A DNA stretch of 64,000 nucleotides from Siphonodentalium dalli (taxonomy: Eukaryota > Mollusca > Scaphopoda > Gadilida > Siphonodentaliidae). The position numbers and the translations under genes are program-made. Position 1 is the stretch's first letter, and each line of letters begins with the position of its first letter. The notes beneath the pieces were generated by a model. The model was given only the letters and a program-made list of their open reading frames with translations, was not told the origin of the DNA and made no database searches. This document shows, piece after piece, positions 50,023 through 61,550 of this stretch. The stretch is from contig CP136069.1 in assembly GCA_032622095.1 (NCBI GenBank), positions 202,600,690 to 202,664,689 of the forward strand, written 5' to 3'.

Positions 50023-51330
50023 GTGCCTTTTTCAATGTTACGAGATAATCGAATTTTAAAGTTTGACGATGTAGTACTCGTGAACTATAAGAGATACATT
50101 GGTCGGCTTGTCACCAAAATGTAGACAATTTTATGCTCTTTCGAGCAAAATAAAAGGCAGTGCCGCAACTGTTAGTGACACTCTATACCAGCGACAGTTC
50201 CATCGAGGTACCCCCTCCATTTTTTTTTACATAGAACCTGTCTGGAGGCGATAGACTCTACACCACCAGCGCTAAACTGTCATGATCTATCGATTACAGA
50301 AGTTCCTCTACGTATACTATTTTGTGTATTAAGACTTAGCTTGGGAACAAATTCAATAAACAAAGCTCTTGAATATCAAAATATTTAATGGAAAAACATC
50401 AGCATAGAACTAACTCAAACCAATACATGTATGTGTCTGAATTTTCCTTTTCGATGTAAACATAACTGGCGAAAACATACCGATATTTCAAGATAGTCTC
50501 TGGGTACGCTCCAATATAAGTATGGACATCACATAACTTACTATAGTTTTGCCGAAGAACTATGTCACTGTCATCACATGCATGATTGTGAATCGATACA
50601 AACATATATAAATACGTTTGCATTCCAAGGAGCGTCAAGCAGACAAGTGGAATATGTAAGCAACGATGTGCATATCTAATTTGCTCCCATGCATATCATG
50701 GGGCACATGGATGGATATGCACATCTGCTTTGTTGTTCTGTGCATATTTTGCAGATATCCATCACAGACACACCGAACATCTAGTTTGGTCACAATCGAT
50801 GAAAATTAAGCCGCCAAAGCAGCTGCCAAAGGTTGAAGTTTAATTTACCATACACGTTTGCACGTCAAGTTAAAATAATGTAATACTGTAAACTTCTATA
50901 ACCTAAACGCTCCCAGCACTTTAAGCTGGACGTATCACTAACACGTCCAACCATTTATATGATGCACCATTGTTTCCCTTGTCCAAATCTACTCACGTTA
51001 GTTAGAGAATCTGTCATTGAGTGGAATTGCACATTTGATACACCATCCATCATAAATGACATATAAAATGACATCTTCTTGAGTATAGTTCATCCTAAAT
51101 GTTTCACACAAACTCCAAGCAATGTCTATGAATGAAACCTATATAACAACGAGTTTCTGATTGAAAACTGTTAACATGTACCACGTGAAACCATGACAAA
51201 AATGCGATTGCGAGGTGGAATGGGTTGAATTCCTGCCTCCTCATCTGATCGCGGGTTGTATTGCCCTCACGCTCACAACAAATATTGACATCTAGAGTAT
51301 AAGTGGTTGTGTTGATATTTAAGGCAAGTT
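50023..51330. other. Interval without recognised feature
   Basis: AT-rich. GCATAT motifs cluster at ~50665-50760 but form no clean repeat. No gene seen. Confidence 0.5.
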
Positions 51331-51334
51331 TAAA

Positions 51335-52143
51335 AGGCAAGTTAACAGAATTTCATCCATGCTTGCTATTCAACATAGAGACAATAGAATTAACCCCAAC
51401 ATGTGATATAAGTTGGTCATTATATTTAATAGAAATTAAAAAAAATATTTACAAAGTTCCCAAATATATTTTGCAGCAATAATCACATATATACAAACCT
51501 TATAATACCATATGGAAGATGCATAATGTATGCAGCGTGCAGTGAACACTGTTCTGCACAGTTAGCATAAACTTGCAGGAATGTAATTTGATCTGCATGT
51601 AAACAAAAAACATGTGCTTTTGTTTTGATATGGATACCCGATTCATCACAAACAATACAAATTTGTCTTTGTATAGTTCCAGGAACCATAAAATACATTT
51701 TTGTCATTTGCCGCTTATACTGACAACTTATATGCTAAGCCTATCATAATATGTATTGTATAGTCAGTCCGTAGTCTTGAAACCATCCAAAGACAGAATT
51801 GTGTTTTATGTGAATCGGGTTTTCATATCAAAACAAAAGTACATGCTTTCTGTTTGCATGTAGATCAAAGTACATTCCTGCAAGTTTTATGCTAACTGTG
51901 CATAACAATGTTCACTGCACACTGCAAACATTGTGCATCTCCCAGCTGCATGGTATTATAAGGTTTGTATCAATGTGTTTTTCTTTATAACGATTTCTTG
52001 GAAATTGTTTTGGATATATTTTTTATAATTTCTATTAAATCATAATGACCAACTTATGTCACATTTTGGGGTTAATTGTATTGTCTCTATGTATCATAGT
52101 TAGAGTAAATACAAGCAAGGGTGAAATCCTGTTAACTTGTCTT
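51335..52143. mobile_element. ~810-bp foldback element
   Basis: The arms 51335-~51690 and ~51790-52143 are diverged reverse complements. They share CAAGTTAACAG/CTGTTAACTTG ends, GACAATAGAATTAACCCCAA against GGGGTTAATTGTATTGTC, and CCTTATAATACCAT against ATGGTATTATAAGG, in mirrored order. The ~100-bp loop has no repeat. The target duplication is not clear. Frame 51483-51707 lies within an arm and is a by-product. Confidence 0.75.
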
Positions 52144-53080
52144 TTTTTTAAATTGATTTTTGAAGAATTGACGAATGGAGCGCCCCCTTAACGACTATTT
52201 TTCGAAGAAGCAGAAGCTTGGCAGGTGACCAATATAACATGCAAAGGGTTCCTAATCGCAACCACTCCGCATTATATCATTGTTGATAGAAAATGTGTGC
52301 TATACATGTAAGTGGCACACGGGTGGCATTTTATATATTCAAAATATGGGCATATATAGGATGAGTTTAAAATGCATATTCCAAACTCGTATAACAACCA
52401 AAAGCAACGAAACTTACCACCTTGGTGTATACAAAAAGTTGTTGGAAAAACTGTACCAAAACGCTACTTTTGACAAAATATGTATCCATCCATTACTGCA
52501 TGTGACAGAACAAAATATGCTTCCGCGCGTCGTAGCTTTTTCATAGAATGAATTCCATTAGCAATATTGTCAGGCTATAACTTGCGATTGAATTAGGTAT
52601 ACACTGACAATATATTCGGTTTGTGTTGGTATTGATCAATACCCAATCTGATTCCCTTGGTTTTGATCAAAACCAAATCTGAATCCCTTGGTTTTGAGGA
52701 CATATTCAATACCATATATTGGTTTTGACTGATAGTCTTCAAGAGTTATCGTTACTGTTTCCGTGTATCGCACATGGCCAGGCTGGCTGTCGCCATTTAA
52801 TTTCGAAGCGACTGAAACACATTCTAGTGTTAAAATCACAGCAAATAACTTAGACTGGTTCAATGGGTGATCACAGATATGTTTCCCGATGGCCGGACAA
52901 TCTTATTTTCGGGAATCTTGACATGTATGTATCTACTAACTATTAATTATAGGATGCTTTCAGTTTCGACTTCAACTTTACACGAAATGTTCACACGTAT
53001 TTTGTATCAGCACACAAGCTCATATATGGGCACCAACACGATAGAGAAGTGACAGAACATTTCAAACTCAACAAATAAGA
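52144..53080. other. Interval with minor local duplication only
   Basis: TCCCTTGGTTTTGA occurs twice at ~52653-52695 with CCAAATCTGA between. The 88-codon frame at 52280-52546 has no identifiable motif. Nothing else supported. Confidence 0.4.
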
Positions 53081-53089
53081 TTATGCCTT

Positions 53090-54350
53090 TGTCAATGGAT
53101 AAGACATAACAAATTTTCATCAAAAAGACTTCAAGTTGAAAAAGAAATTTCTCAGTATATTTCATAAAAATTTGTCATGCTGTTTGAAATTGATCTTGTC
53201 CACAGCAATTTATCAGGTTTTATAGAACTTTAGGTCATGTGTATGGAATGGCATGTACTTTTACATGTGTTCCTTATTTACGCTTAAGCCTATATCACTT
53301 ACGCGTAAATGCAAATTATTTATGCTTAAATGCAAATCATTTATGCTTAAGCACAAAAGGATCATAATTTTCATATTTATGCTTAAGTGTAAATAAGAAT
53401 TAATATTAAAACCATGTCCAATATTGTATGGGAGTTCAAATTCACATTTAATAGCCTTAATGTATTAAGCCATTATGCTTGAGCGTAATTCAGATTTCCA
53501 TTATGCTTTTCAAAGCATAATCTATTACGCTTAAGCGAAAAGCCATTACGCTTAAGCGTAATGCCGCTATGCTTAAGTGTAATGTCATTACGCTTAAGCG
53601 TAATTCATATGCCATACATATGTGAAAACTCCCCTGAAGCTGAAATGGATGCAGCCAATTCCTGATGCTAGTAACTTTTAACAAATATCTTGCTTAGATG
53701 ATATCATTATATGTAAGGTAATAAGGCTATGAAAATCTATTATGCTTAAGCGTAATGGCAGTGCGCTTAAGTGTAATTTTCAATTTTCAGTGCTTTATGA
53801 CTAATTGGATTCTCTCTATATTAAACCTATTTTGAGCCCTGAATATGCTTAAGCATAATTAGCTATTAAATGTGAATTTGGCCTCCCATGCCAATATGGG
53901 TGAACCTCAAATCAATCTTTATTTAGACCGATCTGTCTAAATTTGTTGGCCAATCAGTCTAAAAAGATTGAATGTTGACAATTTGCCAATATATAAGACA
54001 TAAAATTTTCATAAAAAAAAAATATTAGTTGAAAAAGACATTTGACAGTTTATTTGATAAAAAGTTGTCATTCCGTTTGAAAATTATCATGATTCATGGC
54101 AATTTATCAGGTATAGGTGAATAGGTGTATGGGAGGCCATCCACAAATTACTTACACTTTAGAAGCGAAAAATTATGGATCATATTTATGCTCAAGCCCA
54201 AATAAGGTACACATGTTAAAATCGCATCCCATATGGGTGAACCACCGAATGTTCTTTATTAGACCGATCCGTCTAAAAAGTCTAGATAAATCTGTCTAAA
54301 TTCTTCCTGTCAGTACCTTCTCTGACACCGGTCTAACTAAATTGTAAGAG
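53090..54350 (+). repeat. Diverged direct duplication and foldback flanking the 21-bp array
   Basis: Positions ~53095-53260 and ~53990-54140 are related directly (ATAAGACATAA...AAATTTTCAT, then GGCAATTTATCAGG). Positions ~53420-53470 and ~53860-53905 are inverted partners (AAATTCACATTTAATAGC and its complement). AGACCGATCTGTCTAAA-type motifs recur at ~53925-53960 and ~54260-54300. Confidence 0.55.
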
Positions 54351-54507
54351 AAGGAACTCCCAAATGCAGGTGTGTCAGAGGAAATCATTTTCACAGTTAT
54401 TCCTTATTTGCGCAAAAGTGCAAATTATTTACTCTTAAGCACAAATTATTTACGCTTGAGCACAAATTATTTACAAATGAGCACAAATCATTATCATTTA
54501 TTCTTAA
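53274..54507. repeat. 21-bp palindromic minisatellite (CTTAAG core), in four clusters
   Basis: The consensus unit contains the perfect 18-bp palindrome ATTACGCTTAAGCGTAAT plus a 3-bp spacer. The CTTAAG core, or its variant, starts at 53283, (53304), 53325 and 53346; at 53530, 53551, 53572 and 53593; at 53745 and 53766; and at 54434, 54455 and (54476), always 21 bp apart within a cluster. Isolated cores lie at ~53385 and 53848. The last unit was split by the MITE at 54508. Translation gives only repetitive peptides. Confidence 0.85.
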
Positions 54508-55099
54508 AGGGGTACTGTACCCAAGATGTTGTTGTTGGTTTCTATAATCCCCGAGTCGGAGAATAATGTAACAACTTTTCAATTTTTTGAAAGTTTGTTG
54601 AGTACGAAGTATTGTTACGGATGGCAAATTTACCGGAATGCAAAAATACAAATTGTCGTTGTCGAGTAATTTTTGTAAAGTTTTCAACCAAATGAATCAA
54701 ATAAACATGATATTATATGGTTAGTAGTCCCATATACTCATTTAAGTTAGTGTACCGTCACTAGTCAATGAATGGCTTGGGTTTTCTCCCCGTATAAGCA
54801 TAATGTTTCAAACGATCGTGTGTGCAATTGTTTTCCTAATCCGGTATCCCTCAATTATAATTTGATTACGTTTTGTACACGGAAATTCGAATTTTAAGAG
54901 ACGCCATTTTATGGCTGGAGCCATAAAATCAATTTATATTAAATTATTAACTTTTAAATTATTAAATTTTAAGATAGCCTATTAACCTGAGCGTTTACAG
55001 AATACATCTTCGACTCAAATTACTTATATTTCTATATAGTATCGATAATAGATCGTTGTTATCACCGGGAATTTATTGAAAATGGCGTACAGTACCCCT
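54508..55099 (+). mobile_element. Kolobok-like MITE, copy 2 (TTAA target)
   Basis: It has the same length (592 bp) and ends as 20426-21017, with TTAA at 54504-54507 and 55100-55103. Removing the element restores TTCTTAAGCACAAAT, the local 21-bp repeat unit, which independently proves the boundaries and the TTAA duplication. The two copies differ at only a few sites, for example ATGATATTATATGG against ATTATATTATATTC near 54707. Confidence 0.9.
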
Positions 55100-55103
55100 T
55101 TAA

Positions 55104-55645
55104 GCACAAATGGATCACCCAGATCTGTTTTATAATATTTCATTAATTAATCATTTAATCAAAATGAAGATAATTATGTCACACCATAGACATAACAAAA
55201 TGATGGGCTTACTAAGGCTAAGGGGTTACTTATACCACCCAACCCACTGAATAATTATTGTTTTACATATAAAAACTTCATGGTAACATCAGCTGTATGA
55301 TGCAATATGTATATCAACATAACTGCATCGTTCAATGAATGGACCCGATATTTACGACCTATTTTAATCATGCAACGAATTGCAAAACAACAAAAATATT
55401 ACATGTTTTCGAATTTTAGAATTATTGAAAATTATGCAATTAGCACATGCTGCAAGCACACTGAGCTCACTTGTGTCTACTTAATGCCCACGGACGCAAA
55501 CAGGTAAGGTCATATAGGCAGAAAACTACGGCATACAAACTGATTACTGCCAATACCGGTATAATCACAGGAGTTTGTGAGAATGATAATAAATAATAAT
55601 AATACAAAATAAGTAATAATAAATACAAATAAAACACAAGGAATG
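55104..55645. other. Interval with short AAT microsatellite
   Basis: AATAAT-rich tract at ~55586-55635. Otherwise no feature. Frame 55307-55507 has no motif. Confidence 0.5.
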
Positions 55646-55647
55646 AA

Positions 55648-56365
55648 TCAAGGGGATTAGTGATTTGACCTACAAATGTTTATTTATAAATGTTTTGCCT
55701 CGAAAATAGGAAAGCCAAAACGTTATAGATTGTAGCGATCTTCAGACAGATTGCTATTATGACTACTATACATCAATATGACCGCATGTGGCTGAAATTC
55801 AACTTCGCATTGACTACATCACCTATTTTCTCTTTATATCACCGCAACGGCAAGTTTCATTTTCGAAGCGTTGGCTGCCCTCGGTGACACGATGCTGGAC
55901 ACGGTATCCAGTAAAACTTGATCAACTCTTGGACGAAGTTGTTTGCAGCAGTGGTCCGAATATTTCGACCTAAATCTTTTAAATGTTACATCGTTACTAA
56001 CATTAACATGCCCCGGAAATATTCGGACAGCATGATGCAAACGGCACAGATTCCTCGGCCCTTTTATTATATGTGTACATTTTTGCCCGACACCGCCAAC
56101 TAATTACAACGGATGTACATGGTCGCGTATCCACGAAATCAGCGGACGGTTCGAAAATGATACCTGGCGTTGCGGTGATATAAAGAGAACATAAGGTGAT
56201 ATTGCCAATGCCATGCTAAATGTAAATCACAGCGATCGCGTTGATGTATAACAGTCATAATAGCAATGAATATGGAGAGCGCCACGAGCGAAACGTTTTT
56301 TTCATGTTTCTAATTTTCGTGATACTAAAAATTTAAAAAAATGACGTCAATCGCTAATCCCCTAG
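55648..56365. mobile_element. ~720-bp foldback element
   Basis: The termini AGGGGATTAGTGATTTGAC and (complement) AGGGGATTAGCGATTGACGT enclose inverted arms. The arms pair through ATTGCTATTATGACT, TCTCTTTATATCACCGCAAC and TGGTCCGAATATTTCG landmarks towards a centre near 55995. The arms are diverged and a stretch at ~55665-55740 pairs poorly. The short frames (55788-56103) are parts of the arms. The target duplication is not resolved. Confidence 0.75.
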
Positions 56366-56393
56366 TTGCTACCCTTTTCTTTATTTATTACTT

Positions 56394-56436
56394 ATATATC
56401 TCTATATATATATATCTATATATCTCTTATATTTTT
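56394..56436. repeat. (TATATC/TA) microsatellite
   Basis: TATATATCTCTATATATATA-type tract. Confidence 0.8.
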
Positions 56437-56691
56437 ATTTACTATCATTCTGACAAACCCCTGTGGTATAATTTTTCTAAAAAAAAGTGATGAAATAAAT
56501 TATCTCGAACGCCCAGACATATTTGTGCGGCCTGACATGCCTGTCAACCGATATGATGGCCAGATATATTGTCATAATAATCAGATATAATAGCAATTTT
56601 TTTACCTGTCTTGTTGACTTATGAAATAAATTAAGAATTTCCTTGCGTGAAAATGTATGTTAGAGTACGAACATGTAATCGGTCATGTCAC

Positions 56692-57104
56692 TTAGGGGCC
56701 GGCTTGTTACATGAGCCGGACAAATCATCATGCTGTTATGTGAGCCGAAACAACTCGGTTAGCTGGGACAACTCGGTTGACGTTCACGCAACTAGTTAAT
56801 CATCTAGCTGTCTTTGGATCACTCGTCATGACATAATGTCAGCACGCCCATAACTGAGTGGCTTTGGTAGTGATTAAACGTCACTCACACGATGCGAGCA
56901 TTTTATTGGCTAACGTCATATCAAGTTACAATGAATGGTGTTATGTTCCAGACTTTCATCCCAGCTAGTTGGGATGACTCGCTGTTACGCAAGCCAAGCT
57001 GTTCCCGCTAACCCAGTTGTCCCGGTTAGGCAGGATGGGAGAAAGAGTTCAAAGCACAGAGGACCGAGGCACCAGGCAGACCGGGTTGTCCCGGCTAAGT
57101 GCCA
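56692..57104. mobile_element. Foldback/MITE with GGGACAAC subterminal repeats
   Basis: CACTTAG at the left and CTAAGTG at the right bound a ~410-bp segment. Near both ends lie repeats of the type CTGGGACAACTCGGTTA (56773) and, inverted, AACCCAGTTGTCCCGGTTA (57010) and CCGGGTTGTCCCGGCTAA (57080). The target duplication is not visible. A short frame (56935-57123) is incidental. Confidence 0.55.
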
Positions 57105-57654
57105 CCGCACACACTGCGATTAAAATCGTAAGTGGGGAAAATCGCAGGAGGAAGCATCCAATGCACATGCCCATGACAATATCGTAGCCAAATCGTAGCA
57201 ATCAAGCGCTGTTTGATTTTACCAGGAAAATCGTGGCGTGACCTTGGCAATGCGCGCAATCGTAGCTGTTACATGACCACTGTAGCACTGGTCATGTTGT
57301 AAATACCACGAAAAGAAAACATTCAAAAATGGCGCAAAGTTTACAAACTTCTTGCACTTACAAAAACGAGGCCACATTGGTGGAGATGTGGTGCGACAGG
57401 GAGTGCAGGCCTATACCACATATCAGGCAAGGAGTAGAGGGCTGCCGCAATTGTTGAAATTCAATTGGGGCAGTTGAGCCTGTTGAGTTGACATTGAAAT
57501 CACACCAAATTTTAAATTTTATTGTAATATCGTAATCGACCCACTCTACCCGCTGTCAGTTCATAATCCAGCTAATCCACATTACTTCATGATTGGGAAA
57601 TCATCAGACAAAAATAATGTAATTGTTCTTGCAAAGAGTTGATATTTCTCTTGG
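57105..57654. other. Interval without recognised feature
   Basis: Several ATCGTAGC-like motifs occur at ~57110-57265 without regular spacing. No gene. Confidence 0.4.
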
Positions 57655-57914
57655 CGTTGGGGGGGGGGGGGATTTTTTCAGGGCATGTATGTCGGGTGGG
57701 TGTGTCGTCGATGGAACCAAAAAAAAATTTCCGTAACTCAAAATTGTTTTTCCTGCAAGTTTTTTGACTGTTTTTGCAATGAGTTTGGCTTAAAGGTACT
57801 CAATCAGATCAGACATTCCTAAATTACTATTTCTTTGGCTTCGGGGTTATTAAGTAGTTTAAACAGAAAACTCGAGTGGTAATAATTTACCACTCGATTT
57901 TTTTCTGTTTAAAC

Positions 57915-59491
57915 CAGGGGGGGGGGGGGGGGTGAAAAATAATTTTCCGGCACATAAAATCATACGTTTAATTTTTGTCATATGTAGGTGCTGGGTGGGA
58001 GGGGGAAGATACTCAGGCCTGTGTATCCCCCCCCACCCCAAATTCTTACTCTAATCAAATTTTGCTCATATAAAGTTAATTTCTAGCCATTTCATGACTA
58101 TAAGCAAATTAAGCAATAAAATCATACGTTTAATTGTTGTCATTTGTAGGTGCTGGGTGGGAGGGGGAAGATACTCAGGCCTGAAGTATCTCCCCCCCCA
58201 CCCTAAATTCTTACTCTAATAAAATTTTGCTCATATAAAGTTAATTTCTAGCCATTTCATGACTATATAAAGCAAATTAAGCAATAAAATCATACGTTTA
58301 ATTTGTGTCATATGTAGCTGCTGGGTGGGGGGGAAGATACTCAGGCCTGGGTATCTCCCCCCCCCCCACCCCAAATTCTTACTGGATCAAATTTTGCTCA
58401 TATAAAGTTAATTTCTCGCCATTTCATTACTATATAAAGCAAATTAAGCAATAAGCAATAAAATAATACGTTTAATTTTTGTCATATGTAGTCGCTGGGT
58501 GGGGGGAAGATACTCAGGCCTGTGTATCTCCCCCCACCCCAAATTCTTACTCTATCAAATTTTGCTCATATAAAGTTAATTTCTCGCCATTTCATAACTA
58601 TATAAATCAAATTAAGCAATAAAATCATACGTTTAATTTTTGTCATATGTAGCCGCTGGGTGGGGGGGGGGGGGGGGGGGGGAGATACTCAGGCCTGGAT
58701 ATTCCCCCCACCCAAAATTCTTACTCTATTAAATTGTTCTCATATAAAGTTAATTTCTCGCCATTTCATGACAATATAAAGCAAAATAAACGATAAAATC
58801 GTAAGGTAATATTTTGACACATTTATGCTATTGTGTGAGGGGTTATTTTTAAACTTCAAAATAACCAACAACAAAAAACATTAATAGTTTTCTCGGCATT
58901 TCTTACCATAATAATATAAAATAAGTGAGGAACAAAAATATATGAGTGGGGGGAGATACCCAGGGGGGAGATAAACTGTTACACCGGGGTGGGTGGGTGG
59001 ATGGTCAAAGCCATCAACAAGCAATGTTTTCCGCAACTAAAAAAATAATTCACTGCTTGTTTTTTTAGTGTTTTGGCAATGAGTTGGGCTTCAAAACCAC
59101 TTTGAATGAGATAAATAATGTAATTCTAACTGGTAAAATGACTGCAGGCAGTTATCGTGTTGTATTTTGTTGCAAATTTTGAAATCCAAGATGGCCGCTG
59201 GCAGCCATGTTTTTTTGGCCGAATGACCTCAAAATGACTCATTCCTATTTACATGTCCATGTTAACATCCATGATAAATAGTATGCACAGAAATTCATAT
59301 ACAGCTGTTTACAGAGAATTTCCCCCCGCAAATCTCTGTGTTAGTGTTAAAAGAGGGGTGGGTGTCAAAAATGGTCGGAAAAAACTGACGAAACGGAAAC
59401 AAGTTTGGCGTTGGGGTGGGTGGGTACAAAAAATGATCGAAAGGGAAAAAATGCCATACGTGCCTGAATTTTTTTTCCGACCCCCATTCCT
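57915..59491 (+). mobile_element. Element W2 inside K1, with internal satellite
   Basis: GTTTAAAC at 57907-57914 and 59492-59499 flanks a W element starting CAG plus 15 more G and ending CCGACCCCCATTCCT. Its right half (58985-59480) matches W1 18845-19365 closely. Between the left end and that half lies a ~168-bp satellite array absent from W1, so the array expanded after or during W2 formation. GTTTAAAC is palindromic and K1 naturally contains it, but two copies flanking the insert agree with an 8-bp hAT-type duplication. Confidence 0.7.
57948..58800 (+). repeat. ~168-bp satellite with G-tract/C-tract hairpins, about 5 units
   Basis: AAATTCTTACT starts at 58040, 58205, 58373, 58541 and 58715 (spacing 165, 168, 168, 174). 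Each unit has GGGTGGGAGGGGG, then GATACTCAGGCCTG and its complement, then CCCCCCCACCCC, giving a long stem with a CAGGCCTG core. G-tract length varies between units and reaches about 20 at ~58662-58681. The units also share CATATAAAGTTAATTTCT and CATACGTTTAATTTTTGTCA. Confidence 0.85.
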
Positions 59492-60097
59492 GTTTAAACT
59501 GTAGTTTCTGACCCAGAAACAATTTAAATAACTAACATGAATAAATCTATATCTGATCACGCTGAGCTTTGACAGGTAGGTTCCTTGACTCGATTCAAAT
59601 ATGTTTTAACCCGAGAGCCAAAGAAATAGTAATTTAGGAGCGTCTGATCAGATTGAGTACCTTTAAAACACATTAGAATAAGAGGAATAATGTAATTCTA
59701 ACTGCTAAACTGGCTGCAGGCAGTTATCGTGTTGTATTTTGTTGCAAATTTTGAAATCCAAGATGGCGACTGGGAGCCATGTTTTTTTGGCCGAATAACC
59801 CCAAAATGACACATTCCCATTTACATGTTATGTTAACATCCATGAATGCACATAAATTCATATACAGCTGTGTACAGTGAATTCCCCCCACCCTCGCACA
59901 TCTCTGTTTTAATGTTAAAAGGGGGATTGGGTGTCCAAAAATGGGGTGGAAAATAACTGCCGAAAACAGAAAAACAAAAATTTGATGCGGGGATGAGTGA
60001 GTCCCAACTAGGGTCGAAACGAAAAGTAAAAATCAGCATACGTGCCTGAATTTTTTCCGACCCCCCCCCCCCTTATCCAGTTAGGATTCTCTCTTAA

Positions 60098-60537
60098 AGG
60101 TACTCAATCCTATAAAACTCGTCTCAATTACTATTTCAATGGCTTCGGGGGTCAAAAATATTTGATTCGAGTCGAGGAAGTCACCCATCAAAGCTCAGAT
60201 TTGTTAGATATCGATTTTAGAAATCTATTATTTTTCATTATCGGGAATACTTTCTGTCCCAGAACGCAGTCAAAATTTCGTTATTATTACCACTTGATTT
60301 TAGAGTTATCCATCCTTGTCTATTTGAGTCTTGTTTTGGTGTTCACATCTCGAGCAGGATAGGAAATTGACGGCAATTATTAGTACTCATCTCGAGCTTT
60401 GTTTGATGGGTTCCTCGACTCGAATCAAATATTTTTTTACCCCCAAAGCCAAAGAAATAGTAATATAGGACCCTTTGATCGGATTGTTGTTGTTGGAATC
60501 TGTTGAGATGGGGACCCTCTTTTCGGATTGAGTACCT
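60098..60537 (+). mobile_element. Element K2: same family as K1, TTAA-inserted
   Basis: This 440-bp element starts AGGTACTCAATCC and ends with the complement of AGGTACTCAATCCG. TTAA at 60094-60097 and 60538-60541. The arms pair through ATTACTATTTCAATGGCTTC against GAAGC-like sequence, TATTTGATTCGAGTCGAGGA and its complement, and CATCAAAGCTC. The right arm has ~60 bp of extra sequence including GTTGTTGTTG. It stands 25 bp after W3. Confidence 0.8.
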
Positions 60538-60541
60538 TTAA

Positions 60542-61437
60542 CCAAAATATGATAAGACATACCAAATAAGGAATTTACTATGATAGTATTGTGAGTTGTA
60601 AGTTGTAGATGCACCAAACGCAAATCTAAATATAAGGAAACGACGCTTTATCATGACTCTGCTTATAAACATTCACTGCTCTTTTTGCTCGACGTGCATT
60701 TTCTCTGACACAAGGCGTGTTATGTGAATAATATCACATTCATATAATAATTATGCTATACTATATAATAGTATCTCCTTGAGGAAATTATCATAATTTG
60801 AAAAATGTTATTTCTAAACTATAACCTAAATGAAGGCCGCCCGCCCCGAAGTCATGAAGAATGTGATTACTCACACCCCAACCCATGCTGGGTATTTCAC
60901 CCGTCATCAAACCATGCTATTAACAATTTAACATGCCTACAATAATGTTTTCTTTGTTTGAAATCCTATATGACGTGGCCGGTACATTGAAGAGATTTAT
61001 ATCCAGAACAATATGTAATATTTTAAGTAAATCTATAGAAGTACATGTCATTTCATATACTAGTGCATGTCCAAGCCTTGAAATAGTGTGCCTGTCATTT
61101 GCAGAATGAGGTCCCCAGAAGGTGAATTTAGTGATGCTACCCCACACAGTGGGCTAGCATCACCAAATTCACCATCTGGAGAGCTCATGTTGCTTACACC
61201 TCAGCAGAAAGAGGTTCGCAGAGGGTGAATTTGGTGATGTGGCATGTCGGTATCATTTTATAAGACCTGTATGTTATATTTTATAGAAGACGGGCAGCTA
61301 GAAGTCTTGCTGTGGAAGTAAATTGACTGGAAGACATACACTGGACCAAAGTTGGAACTTGGATGTATTCAATGTTCAACTGTAAGTTTTTATATAGATA
61401 CTGATCACTTAGAAGTTAGAAGATGTATAATCTGATT
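60542..61437. other. Interval with one hairpin
   Basis: Positions 61121-61173 form a hairpin: GGTGAATTTAGTGATGCTA pairs with TAGCATCACCAAATTCACC around CCCCACACAGTGGG. A further GGTGAATTTGGTGATG copy is at ~61218. Otherwise nothing supported. Confidence 0.5.
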
Positions 61438-61550
61438 TGACGCCCCCTAAATTACTATTTCTTCAGCTTCGGGTTTAAATAATATTTGATTTGAGTTGAG
61501 GAACCTATCCCTCAAAGCTCTGAGTTATCAAATCTGTTAATTTTATCCAC
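61438..61550 (+). repeat. K-family fragment
   Basis: CCCCCTAAATTACTATTTCT, TTCAGCTTCGGG, TATTTGATTTGAGTTGAGGA and CTCAAAGCTCTGAG follow in K-element order. It lacks the AGGTACTCAATC terminus. Comparable to 34655-34800. Confidence 0.55.

Larger units (their letters stand above)
57794..59662 (+). mobile_element. Element K1: TTAA-inserted, AGGTACTCAATC termini
   Basis: It starts AGGTACTCAATCAGATCAGA and ends with the near-complement, with terminal inverted repeats of ~55-60 bp. TTAA at 57790-57793 and 59663-59666. The AGG...CCT ends with TTAA fit the Kolobok type, a different family from the AGGGGTACTG element. Most of its 1869 bp is the later insertion W2. A ~58-bp hairpin (57857-57914) with GTTTAAACAGAAAA arms lies just inside the left end. 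Confidence 0.75.
57655..60072 (+). mobile_element. Element W3, split by K1
   Basis: The left part 57655-57789 starts with a G-run, then GGGTGGGTGTG...GCAATGAGTTTGGC. The right part 59667-60072 continues AACACATTAGAATAAGAGG...TAATGTAATTCTAACTGC and ends in a C-run. Removing K1 (57794-59662) and one TTAA joins the two into a normal W sequence when compared with W1 (18945-19010). No target duplication for W3 itself was found. Confidence 0.7.

Noticed and set aside
53274-53870. Palindrome array as a CRISPR array
   Set aside because: Spacers are 3 bp, clusters are irregular, and the context is eukaryotic with no cas genes.
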